DNA from: Apostichopus californicus
Lineage: Eukaryota > Echinodermata > Holothuroidea > Aspidochirotida > Stichopodidae
DNA: 64,000 bases
Reading direction: 5' to 3'
NCBI GenBank assembly: GCA_020650975.1
Contig: JAIPMN010000182.1
Coordinates: 1-64,000, forward strand
Within the stretch, counting starts at the first letter, position 1, and the number at the start of each line of letters is the position of its first letter. Shown piece by piece: positions 48,860-62,900 of the stretch. Below the pieces are notes generated by a model. That model had not been told where the DNA came from and did no database searches. It was given only the letters and a program-made list of their open reading frames with translations. Made by a program: the position numbers and the translations under genes.

Positions 48860-51800
48860 TGAGTGTGATTCTATGACATCAAGTTCATTCTCGTGCAAAA
48901 AGTGTCTCCTTCAAATGTTACTGGTCTTGAAAACTGTATGTAAGGTGGAATGCACATGTCACAAGAGTGCTTAGAATATGATCCCCTTCTTCATTCAAAT
49001 GTAAATTTTCCTCTGGACTTTCCTTTTAAAAAAAGAGAAATCTTGAGAAACCTTGAAGAAAGTTAACTGCACACAGATGCACCATTAATTAGAATAACTT
49101 TATAAAATATCGTTATGGACTATAATGAATAAACTGTACTTGTAATTTACTTTTTGTGTTGATGTGAGTTCACTTCGAAGCAGGGGTGGGGCGGGGGAGG
49201 GGGTGGGGGGCTTCGGTGTGATGGGAATTTGTATGGGTAGTAGTGAGATAGAAAGTTATTATAGAGAAAGAAAGAAAATTGGAGAGGTTGTGAAGCTCTT
49301 GTCATGGTTGTTACATTGTAGATGTGATGTCTCAACAGAACTTTCCTTTTCCAATTACTTTTTCCTTTTAACTAATTTTTTTTTTTTCACTTGTTGATGG
49401 AACATAAAACGGTCCTTGCTTCTAGGAAAATTATAGAGATCTTCCATTGAAGCGGCCCACAGTACCGGAGCAAAACTTGTATACTAGTGTACTAAATATC
49501 AGATTTGATTAGGAGGCTGTTGAGACTACTAGGCACCCCCCTATGGTTCTGGGGCCTTGGGTACTGCTTGACTGGTCAGCTGTCCCTAGTTCCCATTTAA
49601 CATTATCCGGTGCCCACCCAATCATACCCACCGATCACCAACCTTGGCCATCATTGAAGCCACCAGTGTTTGGATTCACCCAAACATCACCAGATCTCAA
49701 GATCAGACATGGCAAACATTCACTATGAATGTCTTCATCTCATCTGAACATTAGTTGACACAATCAGGGAGAAACCATGTTCACTTTGGGAGGGGGGTAG
49801 GGGAGGGGCTTACGTCAGTGGGGGCTCATTCCCACCCTATCAGAATATCACAAAGAATGCTAGCATACAGTACATAAATATACAGCACACATGGGTGGTA
49901 CATATCACATTGATCGAAACCACCCTCCAGTTCAGCAGATTTTCTCGGAGGGGAGTGGGCACCCTTCCCCTGAACGACATATCACCCCCCCCCCCCCAAC
50001 CTCCTGTACAAAACTGCTCTCAATTGTCATAAGGTCATGGACACACATGTTTTCAACCTTTAATATTGAAAGGCAATAAAGTATGAGAATAAAATCATTT
50101 ATGGGCTGTTCTTTGCAACATTTATTTGAAAGCAGCACATATATGTCATAAATTGACACATTAGTAACATGAAATTCACACAACACTTGATCGAACAAGG
50201 AAAGGTACTTTTTTTTCTTCGACATCAATGAAATATTTTAAGAGATGTACCCAGAATGGATATTGACGGTTTGACACAATTGTACATTCAGTATGATTAA
50301 CATGGATTCTGGAGTCGAACCAGCTAAGCTGTATTGACCCCAAATATCGGAGCATAATTTCAGCAAATATTGCTAGATACCTAGCATTTTATCCATTGTT
50401 GCAAATAAGTTCTTGATAATTTCTTTGATCAGAACTCCCTGTAAAAAGCTTAACAGTTGATACAGAAAATGATTATTAAGCTTTAGAGTTGATGACATAC
50501 ACAACACTATGTGCTCATTGTTTATTTGTGATTTTTTTTGTACTTAAGTAGTTAACTTTGAAATACATGAATATTCAATGTTTTTCACTCATTGAGAAAA
50601 GATTTCTGTGACATGATTCTACAAACAGCAATATTTTTAGTCACAAATCTTTACTTGGTTGGAATGGAGGAAAATCAGTATATCTTGGGCTAAATTTAAA
50701 CCACATGTTAAGTTTTTCAAGATATCACTCATTGGATTGGATTTATGACAGGAGTTGATAAATAGTAACTCCCTGATCGAACAAACTTTGAAAAGTTGAG
50801 TCCACTAGAACGTCAAATTTTGTCGATCAGAACATCCTGCTAATTCCTTTTGTAATTTTAATGTAATTAAGAAACATTGTTAATGAAGATTGAGGAAGAA
50901 TCTCATTTTAACGAGAAAAAAAAAGAGAAATTATAAAGCAAAAAAAACAAAATAAAATATAGTGGAAAGTATTTAACAAAACAAAATTTAAAATATATGC
51001 ACCTCTTAAAAAATTTGGAAAAGCATTGTCTTTAAATAATATATAATTTAAGGAATTTAAAATATAGCAAAAATGAAACTTTTAAATCCATATGTTGGGA
51101 TAGGCTTAAAGGTTATCAGTATTGCCTCAATAGTTCAGTATAAAGTGTAGTTTAAAAAACAAAACAATGTTAACATTTTTTAATTTTATTCCATCTGGCC
51201 AATCAAATAATTTCTAGATCTTAAAGGTTGGAAACTTTGGATGTTGTAACATCTAAGTTTATGCTAATGCATTAATGATTGTCCGTCAAATTATTGGCAG
51301 TTGAAAATGAGTGGCCATTACTTGATCTCTAGCATATTTGGAAGCAATACAGATAACCTTTAACAATGTACACACACGAATCATTAATAAAACTCACTGA
51401 AGGTTTTGATGTGTTTGTGAGCCATGTCCATAAACAGACATATATGTAACCTCGACAGTTGGGGAAGGATGAAAAATATAAAGGGTACTCTGTCAAAATG
51501 CTATGACCCTGGTACAAGCTGTGTCCCTTGTGTCCCCATTTACTGATGTGCTGTGTGTCACAGATTAATAGCACATGATGAAGACACCAGCACCCATTTC
51601 AAATAAAACGAAAAAAAAAAACAGAAGAAAAATCTGCCTCCCCTTTGCAAAAGTTATCAAGAAGATAAAGTTGCACCTCAAAATATGACAAAAGAACCAA
51701 TAGTTATGGAATGCACCAAATAAAGTGAAAGAGAGAGAGACAAATAAACAGTACTTGAGAAATGTGATTTGATTTCACCTTAAAAATGAGTTATTTCTAT

Positions 51801-53400
51801 GAATCTTGTAACTATGTTATTATTTAGATACTTTTAATCCGAGAGAAAATTAGGCTCGGAAAAAAAAAAACAGTATGTAACCCATTGACATTTATCGTTG
51901 TCTTTCAAAAATGATATGTCTAAAACATCTTTTTACACGCTTAGAAATTTCCTTCAGGAATTCCTTTTTCTTGCAAATTCAAGGTTTTATTGTGTAAATT
52001 TCTGCTACACATCTAATTATCTATCGATTTCACATATTGGTAAGACATGGCAAATCAAATTGTACCGTCATATTACGTAATTAGCCAATTTAAGTCAGTA
52101 TTTCATTTTCATGCGTGTAAAAATGTTTAAAGTGTTGAAAAGTTTGCAGATTTTTTTTGTTATTATGCCACATTTCTCCCAGCTACCCCATATTTCCCCT
52201 TGGCCGGAAATAGATGCCAGGCCTAGTGACCGAAGCCCCCCCCCCCCACCACTTGTCAGTCAAGCTAGACTAATAAATAAGTACAAAATTCTTTAACATG
52301 TCCACTTTCTGCAAATGTTACAAGTTAAACACTTTTGCATAAAAATCACAAACCTTAACATGAACACTAGAAAGGGCGATAAATTGATTTTGGTCAGTAG
52401 CAGGACCTAGTTACTAACTTGCTGAACATGTGACTAAACAGTAAATACCAATAGCAGTAAAATGCTAGTTAAATGTGATTGCAACTTTTTAAAAAATTCC
52501 TTTTTGTTTTTGACATATTTAAAAATATTGACATTTTCAAAAATATTGACATTGACCCTCTTGAGGCCTCCTCCTTTTCAGACAGTCTGCTGAGTTAATT
52601 TCATTTTTTTTAAATTTTGTGGCTTCTTTGTCGACATTTCTACATCCAATGTTTGTTCAAATAAAAACTTCCCCATCCCACAAATCACCCAGCGAAACTG
52701 ACCAATTGTATGCTTTGTCACATTCAATATAATACATCCACATACAGCTTCCACCAGAGTATTCATTAATTAAACACAGAAAACGATTTGTTCGTTAAAT
52801 TGGCAACGTTTTGTGACCCAGTAGCTTGTCATCTTTTAATTGTTATTATTAGTCTTTAGTTAATTAGACTTTGTTTACAAAGTCAGTGAAGAGCAGAGCA
52901 CTATTTCATACATGTATAATTAACCACACACTTCTATATATAATTCACAACTACATTGGGTTATCACATTTAATATATAATAATTTTGCAAACACGTAAC
53001 ATTGATATTTAAATATTATTAAGTTGTTCTCATAATAGCAATCATATTTACACAATAATATAAACAAAACTCATTCCTTTTTTTTTACCCTTTTTTAAAG
53101 CTTCGTACTTCAAATCCACGACATCCACCCTTTCGCACAATTTCTGTCATTTTTTTTTCGTTCTATTTTTTTCACTCTCTGAGATTTTCTCAATTTTTTG
53201 ACAAAATGCGGCCACCTTGACTCTGTTTGTTTCCATAAAGCATCTCTATAACAAAATAATTGCTCATTAAAATAATAATGAATATTTAATAAAGAAGTTA
53301 ACCCAGTGTCAGGGCTGCTTCACTGTAAGATATGGCATGATATATAATAAATAAAGCTAAGAAATGATTAATATTTCACAAATAAGAAAACTTTCAAATT
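48860..53400. other. no gene recognised; AT-rich intergenic DNA
   Basis: Between the 3' flanks of NSUN7 and APBB. G- and C-runs at 49186-49212, 49790-49806, 49983-49997 and 52237-52247. No splice-linked coding segments seen. Confidence 0.45.
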
Positions 53401-53416
53401 TATTCCCACAAAATAA

Positions 53417-53451
53417 TATATATATATATATATATATAGATATATATATTT
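53417..53451. repeat. (TA)n microsatellite
   Basis: About 16 TA units with one GA interruption. Confidence 0.9.
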
Positions 53452-53524
53452 CAGCTTTTCAGTCATTGTTTTGGTCCTAACCACATACTATGATCCAACA
53501 ATATAATTGTCTAAGACAATTTTC

Positions 53525-53690
53525 TGATGCTAATACCACTCCATACTGTCCTCCCATTCCATGCTTTGAAGCACTTGTACTGACAGTGTGAACAGTTCCT
53601 AGGTAACCATTATCTGATTAATAAAGAGGATATTCATATTGCTCATACTGTCAGTACAAGTGTTCTGAAGCATGACAGAGGAAAGAACAG
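53525..53690. repeat. dispersed fold-back repeat, copy 2 of 2
   Basis: ATGCTTTGAAGCACTTGTAC-TGACAGT at 53560-53587 is the near-perfect inverse of ACTGTCAGTACAAGTG-TTCTGAAGCAT at 53646-53674, separated by about 58 bases. The left part matches the copy at 36655. A palindromic non-autonomous DNA element is the likely class, but terminal ends and target duplication are not fixed. Confidence 0.6.
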
Positions 53691-53849
53691 TTTATCACCA
53701 AAACAATGGTTCCAACTGGATGCTCAAAACGGAAGATACATGAATAAATAAAAATCAATACATGAATTAATTAATAAATAAATAAATAAATAATGATGAT
53801 ATTGCAACAAAAATTATTTTGAAGTAGATCAGCAAATTGCAACCATTAA

Positions 53850-54160
53850 CAGGCGCGTAGCCAGAAATTTGCCAAGGGGGGGGCGAAAATGTAGAAAAAT
53901 TTTCCAAGCCGTAGAAACGGCATTGCATACTATCTAAGCGTAGCGCCACCATGGTTGGCGCGAAGTGTACAAGAAAATTTTGGCTGAAAATGCCTCCCAG
54001 ATCGCTGGAAATGGCACTTCCCAGGCCTTGTAAGTTGCATCTTAGCATTTTCTCTTTTGAAATTACTAGCGATATCATAAAAACATTTAAAAATTTTTTT
54101 AAAAATATGCTCAAGGGGGGGGCGGCTGCCCCCTTCGCCCCCCCCTTGGCTACGCGCCTG
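53850..54160. mobile_element. hAT-type MITE, 311 bp, with 8-bp target duplication
   Basis: Terminal inverted repeats CAGGCGCGTAGCCA are perfect over 14 bases, followed by a G-run inside the left end and its complement inside the right. The 8-bp duplication ACCATTAA flanks the element at 53842-53849 and 54161-54168. CAG-starting TIRs plus an 8-bp duplication are features of the hAT superfamily. It is too short to encode transposase. Its interior (ACTATCTAAGCG, GCGCCACCA, GGTTGGCGCG) is shared with the element at 61001. Confidence 0.88.
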
Positions 54161-54684
54161 ACCATTAAAGAGAAATTTGCATAGAAGTTTCTACTTGACA
54201 AAGAAAGAACAGAAAATAAATATAATCATAAGTAAATCAAACCAAACCTAACCAAGTTTTGCATTTATATGAATATGCAAATAGCTCTTTTGAATACTGA
54301 ATGCATAAATAATGATGACATCTTCACGTTCCAATCAATTGACTTTTCCTTCTTTCGTTGTGCCATCATACTGTCATTCTTAACTAATCATACATCACAA
54401 CACTTCATCTCGTTTCTTTATTTGCTTGTTTGTTTGTGTTTTTCTTCAATTTTTCTTTTTTTACAAAACTGCCATTATGAAGGACCAAATTGGCAATCCA
54501 ATGTATAAAAAACATTTGTACAATCAGATCTCACATTCAACAAGACCATAAAAAAGAAATTTTTAATTCCTTCCAAGTTATTGACACAAAAATTATCAAA
54601 ACAAAATGATAGCTTTATCTAGATTGCACATCCCACTACGATGCATTCGATAAGTCTAAGCCTCCAGACAAGCACACACTATGG

Positions 54685-55055
54685 CGACAAAACACTTGAC
54701 TGCCCAAATGCTAACTACATGCAAAAGATTGACACTTCTAGCTGGTGTCGGCAGTGGGAACGATACATCTATGTTTAGAGACAAGACACATGATTGCCCA
54801 AATGTTACTTACATGTTTAAAAATTGATACTCTAAGTGGTATCGGCAGTGGGATAGATACATCTATGCTTAGTGTCTATTTAGCGCATGATTACCCAAAT
54901 GTCACATAAACGTTAAAGATTGTTACCACTAACTGGTAGCAGCTGTGGGATAGATACAAGTATGCTTTAAGACAAAGAATGTAATTATCTTATGCAAGAT
55001 ACATACATAAGACTGATAATTCTAGATGGTGTCAGCAGTGGGATAGTACCTGCAT
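54685..55055. repeat. minisatellite, about 95 bp, four copies
   Basis: Copies begin near 54685, 54780, 54874 and 54970. Each runs from GACAARACACATGATTGCCC through CTGGTGTCGGCAGTGGGA to GATACATCTATGCTTAG. Divergence is moderate, so the array is not recent. Confidence 0.85.
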
Positions 55056-56064
55056 TGATCACTAGTGAACAGTAAACTACATGCAGTTCTTACAAACAAA
55101 TCAAATCACATGTTATCTGTAGTTGGATCCAGAATTGCATGATAATAAACGTATGATTACGGTGGCAAGGAGACTGGATAATACAATTATTTAATTATTC
55201 CGACATATATATTATACACTTTGAGATGGGTTTTATTCATGAAATCCTTTTCCCCATTCAAACAACTCTCTGTTTTACATATTTACATGCATTTCCAACT
55301 TCATAATCTGAACTCTTTCAGTTTCTCGAATAAATTACAGGCTTAACCAATGGTATGACAGATGGCATTCTCACCGAGCTAGCCAGATAACATAAAATAG
55401 TACCAAATGCCTTCTTTGATACAACCACTCATCTCTTGCCTGTCACATTTACCCCACAAAAGTCTCTTCTAATGTTTCCCCTTTTTAAGATAAATTACAA
55501 GATAAAACTCTGTCAGCTCTGTTAAAAATAAGTAAATATACCCATCAAATCTGAGCCCTCACAAATAAAGTATGATGGAAAACGGGTTGAAATACATATC
55601 CATCAAAGCCCAATTTGTGTTAGAAGAATAACAATTGATTACCTTGCCAGAAAAGGGCTCCTTCTCCCCCCCCCTCCTTCACCTTCCTCCTCCCTCTGAG
55701 CTGATGAATGGTCAGATTCTTGTTCCATCTACATTTTAAAGTAGATTATACAATACATGCTGTGTTGCTTCCACTAAAAACCCTGTTGACTTGCACCCTA
55801 CCACACCACACCAGCACAAACAAGAATGGTGTATAAAACCACATCTTTCTTAGAGTTTCCAATGTAACTCAAAGACAAATAGAAATACTTTTTGCCCTAT
55901 TACAACCATTTTGAAACTACTATTGACAGCAGCTTGCTACCATCAAGTTTCCAAATGAAAGTCCAGATAAAGCATTCATGCAAATTTATATGCTATACTT
56001 GCAAACATGGCCTTGGAGGTCGGCTAAACTAGGCAGAATATTTTATCGAAATGAAGGTTTTAAA

Positions 56065-56090
56065 GAGATGAGATGAGATGAGATGAGATA
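56065..56090. repeat. (GAGAT)n microsatellite
   Basis: Five tandem GAGAT units. Confidence 0.85.
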
Positions 56091-56520
56091 TTTAACTATA
56101 TTCCTGTACGACTATTTACGACTCGCGATCTGTTTTCAATCCGGCTAACCTAGTTTCTCTCCTTTTTCTTTCCTTAAGAGTAACATGAACAACATCAACA
56201 AGTCGCTGCCATCACATTCAATCTACCGAACCATTATTTCGTGAAGCATTTGGGTTTACGAGCGGAAGAAATGAATCCCTGTTGAGTGATTTTTAGCAGG
56301 GGGAATCATTTAACCAGGAAATTGAATTACAAGGCATAAGTTCATAGAACTAACTCTGACATGAATAATTGTTTTTCGGCTTACAGCAGTTTAGTGGAGA
56401 AATTACTTTTTAGAATAATACAATTCCATCATGTCACAGAGAGGAACATGAAATTTTTAATTTCCATCTTAATCTTGTTTGACCGGGGCCGGCTGCATAG
56501 GTCATAATCTGTTGAGCTTT

Positions 56521-56561
56521 GTTGTTTAATGTTGTTTAATGTTGTTTAATGATGTTTAATG
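56521..56561. repeat. (GTTGTTTAAT)4 short tandem repeat
   Basis: Four 10-base units, the last with one substitution. Confidence 0.85.
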
Positions 56562-59500
56562 TAATAGGCCCAGCTAATCTGTAGAGATAATCTCTATTTA
56601 TTCTATTTTGATCCAGCCTTGCTGCAAGAGAATACACAGCTACTGCAGCTTTTCTTTGTGACACGGTGCCTCACTTTAAGCGACCTGCTTTTTTGTTTGA
56701 ATGTAGGGCACGAGGTATTTCACTATTTTTTTAGTACCATAATAATGGAACTCAAGCTAGTAAAATGTCATGTTCCCATTTTCATCACTCTGAGACGGCT
56801 CTGATGTATAAAACTGATAACATTCTCTCCGGCATATACTATCGTCTATACACGTTCTGTACATCACACCTGCAGTCGTAAAAATCAGTAAAACCAAAGG
56901 ACAGATCCCTGAAACGGTTTCTTGTTTGTCAGTTAGAGGCCCGGCTATGTTCATGAAAAAGAGCAACTTTTGATTCAAACTTTTGGCTTATATTTTTGTT
57001 TGTTATCGTCTTCTTCATGAACTTTAAAAGTTCAAATTAGTTAGTTTCTCAATGAGATGTTGCATGATGTGATCACATGGTAGTGGCCGAAGGGTAAGGG
57101 AGGGGGGGGGTGGTTGACGGCACGATAAACTGCTCTTGCCCAACTATTGTTCGCATCCACTGTTTAATCAGAATGAGTCATAAAATTCACCTTGGGAAGT
57201 TAGAAGTTGTAGGACTGTGCAAATGAGTGGCGCAGGGATCATTTCTTTACCCATAGGTTAAACAAAATTGCTAGTACTTAAAAAGACATCACTTTTTTTT
57301 TTGGCACGTTCAGTTCAGGTTGTAGAGTCAATAGCGAATATAAGAGATGTTGATTGCAATGTCATGAGAGTAATGTAGTATACACCCCCTCCATGCTCCA
57401 TAACTCCCCCTCCCTCCCCTTCCCTCCTCCTTCCCACCTTAAATGAACTATTCTGGTTTGGACTGTTTCAGTAGGTTCGTTTTGAAGTCACTAATCACTC
57501 CACCTGGTTCAGATTGTACGACTACGAAGCAACTATTTCTATACTAAAATATTATACAATATACACAATAAATATTATGACTATATCGTACACAGACCGA
57601 ATTTGCACTACTTTAAGGTCGTTGAGGTATCGTCAGGTTTACACCGACAAAGAATGCTGAATAGGAAGACAGGCATAAATTAAGTACAAAACAAAATATA
57701 AAGAAAATGTCCTTTTTCATTATTAGTCAATTTATAGTAGGATTTTCATGAAAAAATTTAAAAAAAAATTGTTGTTCTTCTCATTTGCCTTTGATGTATT
57801 TTTTTAATTGATCACAGATCTTATTAAATTGGCACTTCACTTCACCCCCCTCTGTTCGATTTTCTTTTATCTTCCAGTCCTACTTATTGAAAATAACTAT
57901 TTTTATCTCTCGCCCATCTCTCTTGAGAGTTCATCCATCTCGTGCCTTTCTCGACAACATCCATTCTATTTTCTCATCGGTCTTTGGAGTTTGCTTTCAA
58001 CTAATAGATCCTCTCTTCATAACCTCTTTGATTAATTACCAGATAACTGATCGATACCAATCGATCGATCAACTGATGAATCAATTGATCAATTGGTTCA
58101 ATCTATTTTTCTTTTTAATCAAATAAAAATACCTCATTAATATATTCCTTCTCAACTCTGGCTGTGTTTGGCATTAAATTGCAAGATTCATAAATTACTA
58201 TGAAATATGAGCAGAAAATCTTCCCAAAAAATTGAAAAGATGAAGAAATTTGTGATTTCTGTTAAATTGATTTTGAGAGGATTTACTTGCAGCAATGAAA
58301 TCCTGATCATAATTAATCCTGGTTACGAAACCATTGGCCTAGCTAATCCTTCTGCTAGAAATTACGGGATGACATATCGTGAGCAACATAGTCAATCGGA
58401 TCACAAGAACATTTACACGTAGCTACTTCGACACAAGATCTAAAAAGACCGTTTTAAAATCTGATCATCGTTTGTCTCACTATAATGATCTAAACGACCA
58501 TCTCGTAACACCAAACAGAGCCTATGTGTTAACCACTAGGGAGATAGAAATATTCAATAATGAAATCTAGTAAAACAGATCGTTAAGGACGAAATTCTAT
58601 TATGTGAACACAGCGTTCCTTCATTTGTCCTTTGACTGAATCAATGATTTTTCACAACAAAAGCACACAGATATACATAAGCAAATCTACAGGAATAGCT
58701 TGTTAATGTGTTTGAAATGAATGATATATACAAAGGGAGACTTTTATTGCGGACACTATCGTGCCCGAAATATTTTGTAAGGCAGGTACTGCCTCCGTAA
58801 AATAAGAACGCGTACCACTCATTAAACGTTCCTCTACAAGATTGTTTTTCGCCACTTTTGGATGTCGATCAAATCTTGGGATCCCTATTAGTTAGACGTC
58901 ACGGTTGTAAAATTAAATACATGGTTGAGCTTTGCTCCAAAAGACACAGAATGAATATTCACAATTTTCTTCCTTTGCAAGATCACGACCAAAGAAACAA
59001 ACGATCACGACAGACGATCGCCTCGACTTTCATCATATTTACAGGTTAAAACTGAACTCGGACATTTTCCGGTGACGGTGAAGAAACCTAGCTGGTTATT
59101 TTGCCAGCACTGCTTTCTTCTAGATATGCTAGATATGCAAATATTGATATGCTATGTGTTTGTAAAACCATAGTCAGATCGATCCAGAACGTGCAGTCAA
59201 ATTTGTCTGGTCAATTCAATGGAGAGAAAACCTGACAGTGTTTCCAATTTCAATCTAAGGACTCGTGGCCTTAAAGGAGCGGTGTTGTTCGTTATGAAAT
59301 CCATCGAACCATTGCACAGAATGATGAACTGAGGGTTGTTAGTCGATTACTGGTCAGACCGCTGGTCTGCCTACATAACGTTATATCAGGTTAAAGAATC
59401 CAAACATGAAAAACTCAATAGAAGCTGTAGAGCTGCACACAGATCTTTGCATGGTGAGGCTTTGATCCGTGCTACATTTCTATCATCATTTCTAAATGGT

Positions 59501-59818
59501 CCAATGACGTTTACAATGAAACGATGAACTCGAAAAGAAATTAAGGCAACAAATCTTCATTCCTCTCTATATGCGACCAGATCGAACTGATCGATTTTGT
59601 TTGTTTTACTGATAATTAGGACAGTTTTTGTTTTTTGCATCGTTACAATTTCACTTCAAGACGAAGACAGAGCTGAGCTCGTAACATATTGATTATTCAC
59701 ATTATGTCACAAAAGAAGATGAAGATGAAGAGAAAAAAAAGACAGGAGGCGAATTGTGACTTGCGTAATTTATATACACGACTGCTGTACTGGCGGCGAC
59801 ACTCCTGGATCGAGTCCC

Positions 59819-59914
59819 TCAAACTGCGCTCACGGTCGCCTCTGGTGGATTCTTGAATACGGTGAAGCGAGAGAAGAGACTCTGTACCCCGCTCTTGAGG
59901 GCGCAACCCCACGT
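59819..59914 (-). CDS. APBB terminal coding exon
   Basis: After a 12-base T tract and GGCAG, encodes TWGCALKSGVQSLFSRF and a tail ending TVSAV-stop. KSGVQSLF aligns with the RRGVQSLW tail of APBB1. Another frame open through the exon is a shadow. Confidence 0.82.
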   Translation of the reverse strand, partial: TWGCALKSGVQSLFSRFTVFKNPPEATVSAV

Positions 59915-62900
59915 CTGCCAAAAAAAAAAAACATCAATAAAATAAGAGGGGACAGTTTGTTTTCAAAGTCTTCAGATAACGATTAATTTAAAAATGGATT
60001 AAAATAATGACTAAGGGCAGCTTTATATGCATGGATGTAGTTAACAGGAACTAGGCACACAAAATGTCAAAGAGATTTGGAATTGGTGAAATATTTGGGT
60101 ATACTATGGTCATGACTTTTGAGTAGCCTATGCAGGTTTTAAGTAGCTGCGGTCATGGTTGATAATTACATGAATCAAGGTGATGACATAAAGGGATTTT
60201 CTATGGTCAGAGAAATAATTCTGAGACCTACCGATTAACCAAAGTATGTGGAAGATGGAAACGAATGGTTGCAGGTGAATTTTTTGTCTATACATTTCAG
60301 TGCTACATAGGAATGACCAATGGGCTAAGGAGGAGGTAGTCTAGAGGTACCGGTAATCCCCCCCACCCATCCCCCACCCCCCGAAAAAAAGGGCTGCAGA
60401 AATTGATATAAGAAGAAGTATACCCAATGAAATACGAAAATTTGACAAAGTTAAAGATATGACAACGAAAAGATTGGAAATGAATGGTATATCCTAATTG
60501 GGTATGATCAGTTCCTGGTCTTCACTCACTGGTTCACTGATATTCCAACATCTATAACACAAACTCTGACCATGTTTTCATTGGGATACTCTAAATGACA
60601 ACGGCAATGACAATTACAATGAAACAGTTTATTTCCAGCATAAATCAACAATATCACTTATACATATGAAAGTGAACAATAAGTAAAGTGAACAACTATT
60701 TTTAAATCATACATATCAACTTCGTGTGTGAAAATTGATAAAACAAAAGTTAATGCTAATGATTATCTCACCTTGCCATCACCGCAGTCAGTTGTCAGGA
60801 AGTTATTCTTGGGTCTTGCATCAAGGCATTTCTGATACCTCAACTAGGTCAAAGAGGTAAAAGAAAAAGATTGTTATGCTCTCACATGGTTTAATTTATA
60901 GAGAGAAATATAAGCACTTGGTTAACCATTCACAAGTTACATGTTACATGTCATTATCATAAGATTGAGTAGAAGACTAAACAAATCTAAACCTTACACT
61001 CAGTGGCAGAGCTAGGGGTACTAGTCAAGGGTGGCGAGAATGGTCGGTAGGGGCGCTTTCAACACTATCTAAGCGGAGCGCCACCACAGGTTGGCGCGGA
61101 GCGTACCAAAATTTTTGAATAAAGATACTCCCTAGATCACCGGTAATGACCCTTTCCGGGCCATGTTAATTTGCAGATAAATAAAGAATAAATAGGTGTC
61201 ATCGGCAAAAAAATGTGACAAATGTCAATAGGTAGATGAGAGCGCAATAAAAAAGTCAATAATCGCGAATAAATAAAAGTGGTAAATAGCTGAAAAGGGC
61301 GCCAGCATTCCATTTGAGTCCGTCAGGGGGGGGGGGCATCCGCCCCCCCTGACTGTATGGACGCTCCGCCACTGCTTACACTGTTAATTGCTGAAAAACA
61401 CAAAAACAGTCAATATTGACATATGGAAATACTTAAAATATCACAAAAGTTAATTGTGTTCATAATAAAATATGAAAGAGAAAAGGGAGACCAGAAGAAT
61501 CTATTAAGTATCAATTTCTTCTCTTCCTTTTATCATCAAGTTTGTGAAGTCTTGGTGGTGATTCCAGTGGACTGACAGTTTCCTGACAAAGTTTGCTCAG
61601 TTTTGGAACTACAACAACATCATTGCCATCTTGTGATTGGACTATTGGATCTCGAGGATTTATATTTATGTCAGGGCTAGAAGTAATATTTAATAACAAC
61701 ATTCTCACAGGGAATAAAAAATAGCCTAGTTTATACTTGATGGATGAAAGGTGAGCAATTATACTAATGAACATTCAAAAGGTTGTAAGATTCTAGTATA
61801 AAATGCAAATAGCTTCTCTCAAGTATTCTTTTTCCAAGGCTTAGTTTTTTCCAAAGTAATGTTTCATTTGGCAGCAGACTGTTAAGTACAAAAGTTAACA
61901 GTTCAAAATGTTTGACGTAGATTTTGACAATTGACAGACTACTTTGATAATCCCCATGACGACGACAGCTCTGAAAAAAACATGAATCCATGTCTTACCT
62001 TGCAAGCAGCTTCGATGGCCTTTGCTAATCCCCCGGCTGAATGCTCGCAGCAAAAGACGTGACATTGGAACTTATTCTTTCCCACACACATGATGTAACC
62101 AAATTGTCTGCGTTTAATGAGAATGAGAAGAAGGGAAGGTAAATATTAAGGGCGATGAAGTTTTACTTGACCTCCTACGTTGGGGTCAAAGGTCATCCGT
62201 ATTGGCCCCAAATGTTGGTTTGGTAATTAGCTCAAATTGCTCAAGATGAGTTTTTTCAGACCCTCTCCAAATTGATCCTGGACACCAAACACCATTAAAT
62301 CAGATGCTGGGAAAGAAAATGCTTAGATGCCTGGTATCAGCAAATTGCTTTCTTGAAGTTTGACCGACAGTGACCATAAATTGACCATCTAGCATAGTTT
62401 TTATAGGAATACTGACCACCTCAAAAAATTAATCCTAAGACATTAAAGCAAACAAAACAATTGTCCAGCCACCCCCCCCCCTCAAATGTATACCAAGTGT
62501 TACTGATAATACGACTGTCAGTAAATTAAAACACCCTCCAAGATTGTTTTCATGAAGTTTTCAATATTCTTTGTGCATTCAATTTGATTCTCAACGCGTT
62601 CTGTCGCCCAGTCGCCTGTCCAATTAATATGAAACACGGTTAGGAGTAAATTTGGAAAGCGTCAAAAGGTTGAAGGTGGAAGGAACCCAAGGGGAATGTA
62701 GATGCAAAAATAAATAAATAAATAAAGAAGATAAACTAACTTTGCCACTACCTGCTCTGTCACTATGAAAACATCTACAAAACTCGACAAGGACATTATT
62801 TTCAAAACTGAGCTTAAACTCAAGCACTCTACTTTCAGAAAGATCAAATATTCTTGTCTCTCTGATTGAGGAGGGTTTTGAGACATATCAAGGGGATTTC

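Larger units (their letters stand above)
55060..59818 (-). other. APBB 3' flank, may include 3' UTR; no other gene seen
   Basis: Downstream of the APBB stop codon on the minus strand. Includes GAGAT repeats (56065-56090), GTTGTTTAAT repeats (56521-56561) and C- or G-runs (55670, 57100). An AATAAA on the minus strand near 58744 could end the transcript. Frames up to 75 codons are unsupported. Confidence 0.4.

Noticed and set aside
61511-61991. Two minus-strand frames between APBB exons
   Set aside because: They lie in an intron between well-matched PTB2 exons whose phases already agree; no room or signal for extra coding sequence.
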